Below are positions 27,001 to 35,635 of a DNA stretch of 64,000 nt, in pieces. Positions within the stretch are counted from its first letter, which is position 1. The number at the start of each line of letters is the position of its first letter. The notes beneath the pieces were generated by a model. It did no database searches. It had not been told where the DNA came from and was given only the letters and a program-made list of their open reading frames with translations. The stretch is from Sympetrum striolatum. Its lineage: Eukaryota; Arthropoda; Insecta; Odonata; Libellulidae. The stretch covers positions 71,834,113 through 71,898,112 of the forward strand of contig OX388352.1 in the NCBI GenBank assembly GCA_947579665.1, written 5' to 3'. Made by a program: the position numbers and the translations under genes.

Positions 27001-29611
27001 ATTGGGACTAAAATTGATTGACTTGAATTTCACAATAGGAAATATTTCATTTAGATTTTACCAAAAATAAGACAAGTAACATAACTGGATAAATAATAAG
27101 GTTATTTGAGCATGCATTAAAAAGGGTTAATTAATAAAAAGGGAAAACATTCCTTACAGAGTAAAGTCCATAAACTTTCAGTAACCTAAAGTAAGGCTAG
27201 GAAATGTACTCACCTCCTGAGGATACTTCAACATTAAAAGAAACTTTGGCATCTGAGACAACCAGCAAGTAATAATAACATTCAGTGAAAGGCTCAGTAT
27301 TTTGAAATACATACCCTCCACCTTCAGTTATATTACCAACAATATCACTAAACGGCAAGGCTTTTGCTCTCAAGGAGAGTGACTTGATGCAGAAAGGTAT
27401 TGACTCATTTCCTGTTCTCACAGAAGAAACTCTAAACTTACAATTGGTAATGTTTACTTTAAAATGCCATGTTCCAGATGGAATATATATTCTGAAAAGA
27501 ATGGTTTACAAAAATTTGATAATATCAGTATATTCAAAGAACTACATTAATCTTGATTCCTTACATGACCAAATAGATTAATAGAAGCTTACTTGTAATA
27601 CGAAAGAGGTTCCAGAGTGAAAATTTCTTTCACAGTTCCTATATTAATGACGGGCACTGAAGATGCTCGAGACCAAAGTGCCACTGAGCCCAAACTATAA
27701 TGGCATTTGTGGCTGAGGCCCTAATGATTAAATAATCATAACATCATTAAGAAAAATTCATTATTAAATGACCATTTCCCACTTATGCACAGAAAAACAG
27801 AAACCTTAGATACTAGCTATTTGCAATAAAAAAGTCTCTTGAATTTAGTGAGGCAATTGAACATTGAATTAATTGAGAATTGTATTTCCCAGATACTTTT
27901 TCTTTTAATATTTAACCATAAGACATGATTATCACCATATCATGATTTTCAAGAAAAAAAGTATTTTTAGATATTGATCAACCAGTATTGTTAACTAACA
28001 TGCCTTTGCTGCTTTAATTTCCCCCAACTCCATCATTGTATTAGTTTGGAAGGATAAGAAAAGTAAATGTGAGGAAAATCCCGACTCGAGAAACAACAAA
28101 GCTACAGAAAGTGATGTAATTTTAAAATACCTCTAATAATGACTAACTGATTTGGTTAACAATTTTTCAGGGATAGGAGCATTTAAAAATTTAGAAGCAC
28201 AAAATAATAATTCCAAGATTTGTTAAAATCTGAATATATTTGAATTTAATCAACTAAGAACTCAAATTTTGTGCCATGGCAATAATTAAATTTAAGACTA
28301 AATGAATTTATCATCATTCTGACAAATTTACCTCTTGTTTCAGGCGTAAATCCCAATCAGATATAAATGCAGCAGCAAACCAACCTCCAGGAATAGGATT
28401 TGGAATATGAAATACTGAAGTATTACGAGGTTCAAAAGATGCAGAAGTAGTTAGATGGTGCAAGGATGTTCTTCGTATATAGGCTGCTGGAGGAAAACTT
28501 GAATTGTTTGGATTGATGATTGGATAGCTTCCGTGCTGTATATAGCTGGAAAATAGATCGATAAGTAAGATAGGTAGAATTGTCGACGAGTTTCGGTCCA
28601 TGCATTGAGCGGTAAATTTTAATAACCCCATAATATTTCGGTTGCGAATTTATGAAGAATCAACTATTGGGCCACTATTTCCCAAAGCTGTATATGTAAT
28701 TGACAAGATGCAGGAGTATGAAGATGGAATATAATTCAAAATATTTGGCGCATACTGGCTAATTATGGTAGGTACGTACAATATAATACAGATATATGTT
28801 AAGCTCTTCCGCCTAACTCCCACTTCCCAGGTACATAATGAGTCAAGTACTACTAGAAGAAAAATGAGTTTCATTTCTCCAGGAAAAATAAAAAACCTAT
28901 TCAATGGTATTCTAATTTCAATATACAAGTGCAATTTACTCAATAACCTTAATAACTTAATAAAATAGACATCAATACAGTAATAGGAATTTTAAAAATA
29001 AAATCAGCTATAGAAATCTCAAATTCAGCTGCAAATTAAGTATTGAAAGCGAGGAATATATGATTGAGCGCGTACAAGTTTATTTATACAATAAATACAA
29101 GACCAGCTATATAGCAAATAGAATTGTAAAGACGATGCTCGCGAAATAATTAATGGAAAACCTATTTAGGCCTCTCACGCTAATTACAAGTAACACAGAA
29201 TATACCTACATTTGAACCTCCTTAGCAGGGCATGTAGGGCTGTCAGCAAATGCTGCAAATTCCCATGTAACATGAGTGACTTCAGGGGGTACATCATAAT
29301 GAAATAAGGTTAGATCGGAGTAACTTCGGAAGGGGCGAAGAATTCCCTCTTGGCTAGCTTCGGGCAATATTCCATTAGTACCTTAAAAAAAATACAAAAA
29401 CTAATAGAAAAACCGGAGATCACACAAAGTCGAATTATATTAGTTTGTCATTTTTCGATGGTTGACTGAAAACCCAAACTCAAAGGTTCACTTTTTCTAG
29501 TAAATACCAACCTGTGGCTACTAATACAACGAGCAACGTAAGGCATAACATCCAAAGATAAATTTTGGGAATGCCGATGCCTATCATCCTGTCATTTTCG
29601 CTCGAATGCAT
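12088..29611 (-). CDS. PGAP6/TMEM8-family protein (13 coding exons, complete)
   Basis: Exons, 5' to 3' on the minus strand: 29611-29512, 29381-29210, 28545-28332, 27720-27593, 27491-27214, 20585-20326, 18345-18214, 17888-17680, 17545-17391, 13345-13113, 12903-12709, 12530-12387, 12273-12088. All have GT-AG borders and keep frame, giving 801 residues (human TMEM8A is about 770). ATG at 29611 opens a hydrophobic signal segment ending LTLLVVLVATG. The ectodomain has paired cysteines and N-glycosylation sites (for example NNSS, NIT, NAT). An EGF-like module spans about 519-556, ending in GYTGWGC. A multi-pass domain follows to about 765 with CREST-superfamily residues: S608/H612 (STLYHAC), D633 (QFCDFF) and an H-x3-H pair H743/H747 (VHSAWHV). 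Mammalian PGAP6 is a GPI-specific phospholipase A2 that releases certain GPI-anchored proteins; the same role here is inferred. Confidence 0.92.
13800..14045 (+). repeat. tRNA-derived SINE candidate
   Basis: A perfect RNA polymerase III B box, GGTTCGAATCC, lies near 13882-13892. About 50 bases upstream is a weak A-box-like stretch, and downstream a non-tRNA body holds an imperfect hairpin (cctcctgataagctcatctgagcttaggagg, given here in two halves: 'cctcctgataagctc' and 'gagcttaggagg'). The cloverleaf stems do not pair as in a working tRNA, so this is a retroposon rather than a tRNA gene. It sits antisense to the host gene. Confidence 0.6.
14486..15178 (+). mobile_element. mariner element, 3'-truncated, with disrupted transposase
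   Basis: The left end starts after a TA (14484-14485) with 'gggtccattatgaaag' as probable terminal repeat. From ATG 14677 the transposase runs 122 codons: helix-turn-helix region with 'FCMQLGKNATKTLQML', a GRP-like hook ('NKPRSGCPATA') and the second HTH ('LSIQQIAHTLHMS'). After the stop at about 15043 the reading is broken by stops and a frameshift, but 'LLHLIQNE' and 'GDKSWMFEYD' continue the protein and include the first catalytic Asp. Similarity then stops abruptly, so the second and third catalytic residues and the right terminal repeat are missing. Inactive. Confidence 0.8.
15290..15610 (+). pseudogene. decayed protein fragment of a mobile element
   Basis: Broken frames read 'YVAAVYESRWYIGCVVQI' near 15357-15410, then in another frame 'NFMTPVGKAKSYM' and 'DERWIPLRDLLMPVPVP'. 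The order (V-A-x-x-Y-x-x-x-W-Y-I-G, then F-M-x-P, then W-(I/V)-P) is a small barrel-like module I associate with proteins of unclassified insect transposons. Stops separate the blocks. Function unknown; not a host gene. Confidence 0.4.
21936..22316. mobile_element. palindromic MITE nested in the fold-back element
   Basis: Both ends read TTATTTAAGAGTTG when viewed from their own side, and about 130-150 bases of each arm pair imperfectly (shared blocks 'gaagaaaatatatttaaatt' and 'aagaaatatttagagatac'). The ~100-base loop has no ORF. It lies exactly between the outer left arm and the next element. Confidence 0.65.
22317..22818. mobile_element. G/C-tract-ended MITE with CATTAATTACGTGAG-type terminal repeats
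   Basis: The left end 'gggggcatacattaattacg' and the right end, read from its own side ('ggggggtgtccattaattac'), share the core CATTAATTACGTGAGG. Inside are a run of 16-18 C near 22362-22378, several C-rich pyrimidine tracts and no coding sequence. I recall this terminal core as a common insect MITE type, but the superfamily is not assigned here. Confidence 0.6.
24605..24800 (+). repeat. single unit of the ~165-bp repeat
   Basis: Contains 'ttgaacccaggacctttt', 'gaaataaaacttattcaa', 'gtcaatatcatactgggaag' and 'ccgttatcccactttgaaat' in the same order as the units near 300, 55680 and 57660. Intronic, no coding potential. Confidence 0.65.
25891..26765 (+). mobile_element. mariner element with both ends, internally deleted and inactive
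   Basis: Terminal repeats: left 'aggagggacagtcattaagt' and the right end from its own side 'cgaggggcagtcataaagtt', each next to TA (25889-25890 and 26766-26767). From ATG 26047 the reading gives the N-terminal DNA-binding region (KGYNAATIHAELVDVY), a stop where the family has V/I in 'RW-x-KxF', then 'NDEGRSGRPS' and 'LVLEDQGITIKAIVEKVKIS' (second HTH). Everything between that and the C-terminal 'LPQLSYSPDMALSDFFL' is missing, so two of the three catalytic residues are gone. At 875 bp it is shorter than the usual ~1.3 kb. Confidence 0.8.
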
Positions 29612-30290
29612 TAAATAAGCCCAGCCATTCACGCTGGATCACTATATTGACTGGAGGACCATCTTCCTCTATTTAAACGATTAACAAGAACAGGGTGAGC
29701 CAAGAATCCAGGAGCATTACGTTACATCATGGGAATAGCGAGAGAAAGATTCAGACGAAATCACAACATGACAACTGACAACTTGAAAAGTTCTTATTTA
29801 CTTTTTACGATGCGCAGCGCCAAGACGATCCTCCGGAAGAGATTCGAATCAGGAAGTGGCACTAGGTTCAATTTTCCTTTGCAGATAACAAGGGAACGTG
29901 ATCCATTTTGTCGACAAGCATTTTATGTATGGTATAACGAGTAGTAGAGAAAATGATTTTACTTTTCAATTCTGAATTTTGAAAAATAGAAGCCGAAACC
30001 TTTTTTCCAAATTTTAGCCAATTGCGGTTCTTATACCTACTTACTAAAGTAGAGAAAATATAACGCCACTGCCGATAGATTGATAAGGCAGAGAGAAAAA
30101 TATTGTATAAGAAATGATAGACTAAAAATTTAAATCCCATGAGGCAGTGGAACTTATTTCAATCAAATTAGCTGAAAATTAACTCTATAGAAGGGAAAGA
30201 GATTTAGGAAGCTATTCTATCATGGAAAGCTGATGAAATTCGATGAGGACTAAGGCATTCGTGTAATGAGCCAAAATAAATTTTTTTTCC
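29612..30290. promoter_or_regulatory. presumed promoter and upstream region of the PGAP6-like gene
   Basis: Immediately upstream of the ATG at 29611 (minus strand). No TATA box or clear motif is placed with confidence. Beyond about 29750 the DNA is AT-rich with only chance ORFs. Confidence 0.35.
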
Positions 30291-30294
30291 ATAA

Positions 30295-30440
30295 CTATAA
30301 GACGACGCGGACATATAATAATAATAAATTTATTTTGCTCTGGGATTATGAGTCCCATAAGAGCAGAAAAAATATACAAATTCAAATCTGCTCACATAAA
30401 AATAAATAATACAAATTATAAACAATATATATGGAGGGAA
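30295..30440 (-). repeat. 3' end of a non-LTR retrotransposon with (ATT)n tail
   Basis: Read on the minus strand, 'ctcttatgggactcataatc' then 'ccagagcaaaataaattt' run into a short TTATTATTAT tail. This is the arrangement at the 3' ends of CR1/Jockey-type elements, which often end in a microsatellite instead of poly(A). No coding part remains. Confidence 0.4.
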
Positions 30441-31800
30441 AGGAAGAATTTCCTTATTAGTGAATAACAAAATACTTCCAAATGGAAGATTTAAAGACGT
30501 ATGCACTGGGATTGAGAACCGATTCCCGCCATCCCCTCGACTGATATTTAAAACTATTTCTGGGTATAAATAAAATAGTTTTAGCAGTAGCTATTTTCTC
30601 TTTCTAGACCTTCAAGGTCGTAAACGTCGTTGAAGGAATAACAAAACTTCATCACAAATTTTTAAGTAAACATTCTTGTTTCCAACCTCTCTGGTAGTTT
30701 CCGCTACCTCCGGAAACAAAAACATCATCAATTACCAATTTAGAAGCCTAATCATTAAGGTGGGTTTTCCTAGCGACGGAATTCATTCGCCGCGGAGAGC
30801 GGAAAACTTCGAGCGCACTGCGCTGCCGACTCCTTCAATGCTAAGTAGACACCGTATATACCCAAATGTTTTCCTAGATGGCGGAACTAAGTCACCGTAC
30901 TTCGTAGCAAGCACGCGTAACCGAATATGGTGCAACCGGCCCAAAGATGATTCAAACTGAAGATTTTTAGATTCAAGCTCACTAGAGACGCAAATATACG
31001 ACTATCGCCGTCGAAATTAACTATATTGACCTCTTCACCTCTACAATTCTGCCGTCGCAGAACAAGCATGACCTTGGATGCATTTCCTCAATCGAACATT
31101 TTATTTAACCCAGAGGTGGGGAACCTGAGCCCATTTGGGAGTACAATGAAGGCCTTTATCGCCTCCTGATAAAAGCCCGTATTTTAATAATAAAGCTTCC
31201 CAAATTTGTTGATGACGCTGGATGAAAAAAATAGATTTTTTTTCAAAATTCGTTTCCTATTCCTACCATAATGGTTACAAGCGGGTCTTTGTTTCGCGAC
31301 TGATATTACATGAGGCTTTACGAGGGTTTATGGTACCCCATTCCTGACTTACACTGTCTTTTTATCTTGTATGCAATGTGCGAGATTTTATTCCTTAGTA
31401 ATCCTATATCAGGGGTATATAATAAAATATTTCACCTTCTCTGCAGAAAACTCATGAGTAGTGCTCTGTGTACGACTTCGGCTTCTCTCTCTGTATGTTT
31501 CATATTTGGCAATTTCATACATTTTAGAAATTTTTAGTTCTATTTTTGAAGCAGGATTATATTTCCCTCTAAATTCTTTACTAATTATGCATAAAGCAAA
31601 ATAAGTTTTGCCATCAAAAAGTACGTATATTTTTCTATTAAACTATGAGAGAATAAAATCATTTTTAAGGTGAAGTTAAATTTACAAACCCTTATATTAC
31701 GAGTAAAATGTAGCTTGCACAGTGCAAGCAAATCGACAACACTAATTTCATGTCGGCATCATATACGGACGGTCCTCAAAAGAAAGAAAAAAGGATTGAA
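30441..31800. other. intergenic DNA, no recognisable gene
   Basis: Short unrelated ORFs only, and no splice-bounded conserved exon or repeat that I recognise. Confidence 0.5.
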
Positions 31801-31831
31801 AATATTCTTAAAATTCGCTGCAATTTAATAG

Positions 31832-32840
31832 TCTGGCATCGAACCCGGGTCTTCCTGGTGAACTTACTATGCAGAACAACAGAATATCACCATCTATGTG
31901 TGAAAATTCAAGCAGAAATATTGGCTGCAACTGCTTCAAACGACGTCCTAATTTTCACATATATTCCTTACGTGAGAAATTGAAGTGTGCTCTGGCATCG
32001 AGCCCAGGAACAGCATGGTCTTATCTAATTGTTTTTCTGAAGCCAAGTCTTAATATACATCTTCCAGCAAAGCAACAACCTCCTTTTATTTCGATAAGTA
32101 CATAAAAAAATGAAAACTACCTCAATGTATTTTAAATTTGGGATATATTTACCGCCTGGCTTCGAACCCGGGTCTTTCTTGTAATATTTTCTATGTAGCA
32201 CAGCAGAAGACCGCCATCTATAACTATGTGTGAAAATTCAAGCAGAAATATTGGTTGCAACTGCCTCAAACGACGTCCTACTTTCCCCTTATATTCCTTA
32301 TGTGAGAAATTATAATGTGCTCTGGCATCGAACCCAGGAATAGCATGGTCTAACGTAATTTTTTTTTAAACAGATTCTTTATATATATCTTCTAGCTGAG
32401 CAAGAACTTCCGAAACTTCCGATAAGTGCATAAAAAAAACAATGAAAAACTATCCCCATGTATTTTAAATACGGGATTTTTGCATCGTCCTAGCATCAAA
32501 CCCAGGACGTTCCTATACGAAGTCATCAATGTTTTCGATAGTTCTTGACCATATCTGTAAGCTCCTTGAATTTTGATTCTCTACCTATCCGGAAAGTATT
32601 ATTTAAAAATTTTCGAAAATTCCCACCATGTATCTAAATGGAGAAAATCGGGACTTTGGGGCCTTCTGTAATCGAACCCATGACACTGAGGTTCAAAGAC
32701 GGCTTTTTTCTGGTGGTTACACGTTATGGCCACCACGTCGTAAAAATTTCAAGTCAGTGGCACTTGTGGAACATGGTTAGAATTTTGATCCCCTATATAT
32801 ATATAGGTATATCCGGAGAAGCGTCTATATATAATAGATA
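31832..32840 (+). repeat. tandem array of the ~165-bp repeat with A-B-A-B order
   Basis: Unit starts, taken at the 'ctggcatcgaaccc' motif, fall at about 31832, 31991, 32155, 32321, 32489 and 32655, so spacing is 159-176 bases. Units 1 and 3 match closely (both contain 'gtgtgaaaattcaagcagaa' and 'caaacgacgtccta'), as do units 2 and 4 ('agcatggtct', 'cgataagt.cataaaaaaa', 'atgtattttaaat'), giving a ~325-bp higher-order repeat. The ORFs crossing it are chance readings. Confidence 0.8.
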
Positions 32841-32889
32841 ATCATGAGAAGTAACTAGATAGCAACATATTTCCAAATTTAATTTTCCG

Positions 32890-33780
32890 GATTTAAATAA
32901 AGAAACAGTTAAGACAATTCTATGCTATCAAAGATCTGGAAAAAATCAAAAATCTACTTGGAATAATTATCCATTTCCAAAATAACAATGAAGTGATATT
33001 ACATCGAAGACATTCAACAATCATTTAGAATACCATAAGAATGTAATGGTCTAATCACGGTCCTTTACTCTGACTTCAAATTAGAAGAAAGCAGTCCAAT
33101 GTTTGATATTAACAGATCAGCAACAGGAATGCTTCTGCATTTGGCAAACAAAACACACAAAGATATTGCCTTTGCAATCAGTACTTTATGCCAGAAGATC
33201 AACAATCCAACTAGAAAAGATTGGATGGATGTGAAACATTTGATGAGATGTCTAAAAAATTAAGAATTTAGGCATCAGGTACAAGATGACCGGAACTCCA
33301 CTCCAAACCTTTGTAGATGCTGATTGGGCAGCCAATCTACAACTGCATATGTCATCAGTCAAGGAAGCGGCCCAATAATGGGGAAAAGCCAAATCAAAGA
33401 TTAGCAGCATAATCCTCAAATGATGCAAAATATATTTCACTCAGTGAAGTCCCAAGAGAGGTACTTTTCTTCAAGGGATTGTTGAGGGAAATAAACCTTA
33501 ATGAATTTGCAAGCAGTCCATCCACTATATATATTGACAGCCAGGGGGCTATGAAGAAAGCTGAGGGCAAGACAAACTCTGAAAAACCCAAATACATTGA
33601 TAACAAGTATCATCTAGCAATGGAAGAAATCCAACATGGAAGGATTCAACTGCAGTACGTGCCATCCTCTGAAAATATGGCAGACATCTTCACAAAACTT
33701 CTAATTGGAGCTCAGACAAATGAACTATCCAAGAAGATGGGACTCATCCACATACCAAGATTTCTAAGACAGTATTAAAA
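32890..33780 (+). pseudogene. Ty1/copia retrotransposon remnant (end of RT and RNase H)
   Basis: Broken frames read 'LEKIKNLLGI' (end of the RT domain), then 'GMLLHLANKTHKDIAFAIS' (start of the RNase H region), 'YISLSEVPREVLFFKGLLRE', 'TIYIDSQGAMKKAE' and 'KYIDNKYHLAMEEI', ending 'ENMADIFTKLL' as in copia polyproteins. The stretch 33479-33775 is open for 99 codons; upstream there are several stops. The integrase, protease and gag parts are absent. An LTR may follow, but I cannot delimit it. Confidence 0.85.
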
Positions 33781-34630
33781 ATAAAGATACAGTATCCATT
33801 TTATTTTTTTCCGTTCTTCAATTTAGTTTGCTTAATGATTGTTTCAAAGTTGCTGATAAATTGTTACTTATTTTCCTAATGCATTATTCATTTGTAACTT
33901 TTGATTAAAGTGACATTTTTGTTTTTTAATTTAATAAATTGTAGTTAATAAATATATTCTTGGAATTACTGTTACAATATTTTAATTCATGATTGACGAG
34001 TTTGGTAATAATGTCAGCTTGTACTGGTAGCTTATTTAGCTTATTTTTTATTTTTGTTTTGTGTTATTTTATTAGTGTGATTATTTATCTTGGAGAAGTG
34101 TTGGAAATATGTTGAACACATTTCTGTATTCCTGTTTTTTTAAGTGATAAAGAATCACGGTATTGTTTTATTACTGTGTTAGCCTTGATTTAGGATTTTT
34201 GTTTTAGCACAGTAGACTATATTATTTTTTTGGTTATTTATATTTCACTTGTTTTTTTCTTGTTTCAATTTTTTTGTATATCCTTTTGTTGAAGAAGAGA
34301 AATAAATCAGCTGGGCACTAAGTAACAAGTTGTTGGGTGATTTTATTAATCAGGTTAAATTTCACCTCAAAATTACTAAAATTACATTATTTTCTTCATT
34401 TTTTAAATACTTGATAAGAGAAAATGTTAACATTTGAAAGCCTGAATACTACAATACTACACAATCTACTACTGAATCTACACAAAAACATTGCATGAAG
34501 TGTCTTTTACATTGGTGATCAGAGGGCAAATTCCTCTTGCTTTAAACCACAATTTAAATCGTTCGCGAAGGCTTTCTGGATCTTAAATAAATAGCACGTA
34601 AATAAGAAGAAAAAAAAGGAATATTTTCAC
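33781..34630. other. AT-rich spacer, possibly copia 3' LTR
   Basis: T-rich DNA directly after the copia RNase H stop. A 3' LTR would be expected here, but no second copy exists in the window to define it. No gene seen. Confidence 0.35.
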
Positions 34631-34639
34631 AATTTATTT

Positions 34640-35285
34640 AAAAAATAATGCAAAATAAGTGAGCCTTGGGGATTTGAGTCAGACTTCCAACAAGAAGTAT
34701 CTCATTAATATCCTTTTTGTTCATGCCAGAATCCTCCAGAACCTTCTGCATAGGCTTCAAAGTTGAATGGAAGAGATCCTGCAGGAAATGTAATTGAGAA
34801 GGTATTGAATAAGTCTTAATCTCTGAAGCACATAATAACTTGAATATCAATTAAATAGACAAAGGACAAGATCACAGTGAGAGTACCTTATTTAACTCCT
34901 CAAAGTTGCCTCTGGTGAGTGTCTTTGAGAAGTCATCTCCATCATAGAAGCTCTCAATCTCAATACGAACTACATGACCTGATGATAAGGCCCTCTTTGC
35001 ATTTTATACCTCTCTTCTACACTACTGAACTGCCCTGTAGTACTTTTGAATACCTTTGCCAAGCTTATTCTTGTACAAATTGACGAAGTGATCCATCAAC
35101 CTCTCATCAAAGCCCTCACCACCTAAGGGGGCATCACCATTTCTAGCAACAACTTGAATGAAAAATTCTGATTTAGATTTGTGGCTAGTAACAAATGGAG
35201 AAAATTTAAATATTTGTGTTGAAAACTTACCACAATGATGTCATTATCAAAAGTCAGCAAGGAGACATCCAAAAATCTTGGGTCA
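34640..35285 (-). pseudogene. BiP/Hsc70-type chaperone pseudogene that keeps introns
   Basis: Minus strand. Exon-like blocks read '[13 protein letters not shown]' (about 35270-35233), '[20 protein letters not shown]' onward through '[12 protein letters not shown]' to a stop, then '[20 protein letters not shown]' and 'NFEELNK', and after an intron '[20 protein letters not shown]' to '[14 protein letters not shown]'. The wording ('[13 protein letters not shown]', 'MQKVLEDSG') is closer to ER BiP than to cytosolic Hsp70. It covers only the second half of the ATPase domain, with at least two in-frame stops. Intron borders survive (AATAAG|GTACTC, CTGCAG|GATCTC), so it is a DNA-level duplicate and not a retrocopy. 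Confidence 0.85.
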
Positions 35286-35635
35286 AATTTCTTGTTTCCT
35301 CTGCTCTTATGGTTGCTAACCAGCCATCTTGAGAGTATGGTCTCATACCACATGACAAGAACTTAAGACCATTTGATAGCAGTCTCCCAGAGCTGGAAAA
35401 GAGGTGAAGAAGATGTGATAGACCCTTTCAATATCTCACACCTGTCTCGTTGATGCAAGGTACCATTAAAGCTGTCGAGGTGGCCGCATGTTGCTACATT
35501 GCCAAATTTTTAAGGATTTTTTCCTCTAGCATGAAACCGCTATGAATGCATCGAGACTCTGTACCCATGTTTTATATAGATATTTTATGATGTATTTTAT
35601 CTGGATTTTATGATGTATTTTATCTGTAGTCTTAA

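Larger units (their letters stand above)
20586..27213 (-). other. intron 5 of the PGAP6-like gene (6.6 kb) with nested inserts
   Basis: Largest intron of the gene, interrupting the ectodomain. It contains the nested inverted-repeat stack 21626-23112, one ~165-bp repeat unit near 24640-24800 and a mariner copy at 25891-26765. Remaining segments are AT-rich with no ORF of note. Confidence 0.8.

Noticed and set aside
28650..28968. Opposed ORFs at 28.65-28.97 kb
   Set aside because: They lie inside intron 2 of the PGAP6-like gene and show no conserved motif.
31750..32105. ORFs of 77-78 codons near 31.8-32.1 kb
   Set aside because: They cross tandem repeat units and their frames are not kept between units.
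31832..32840. CRISPR-like array
   Set aside because: Units are ~165 bp without alternating short repeats and unique spacers, and the DNA is eukaryotic.
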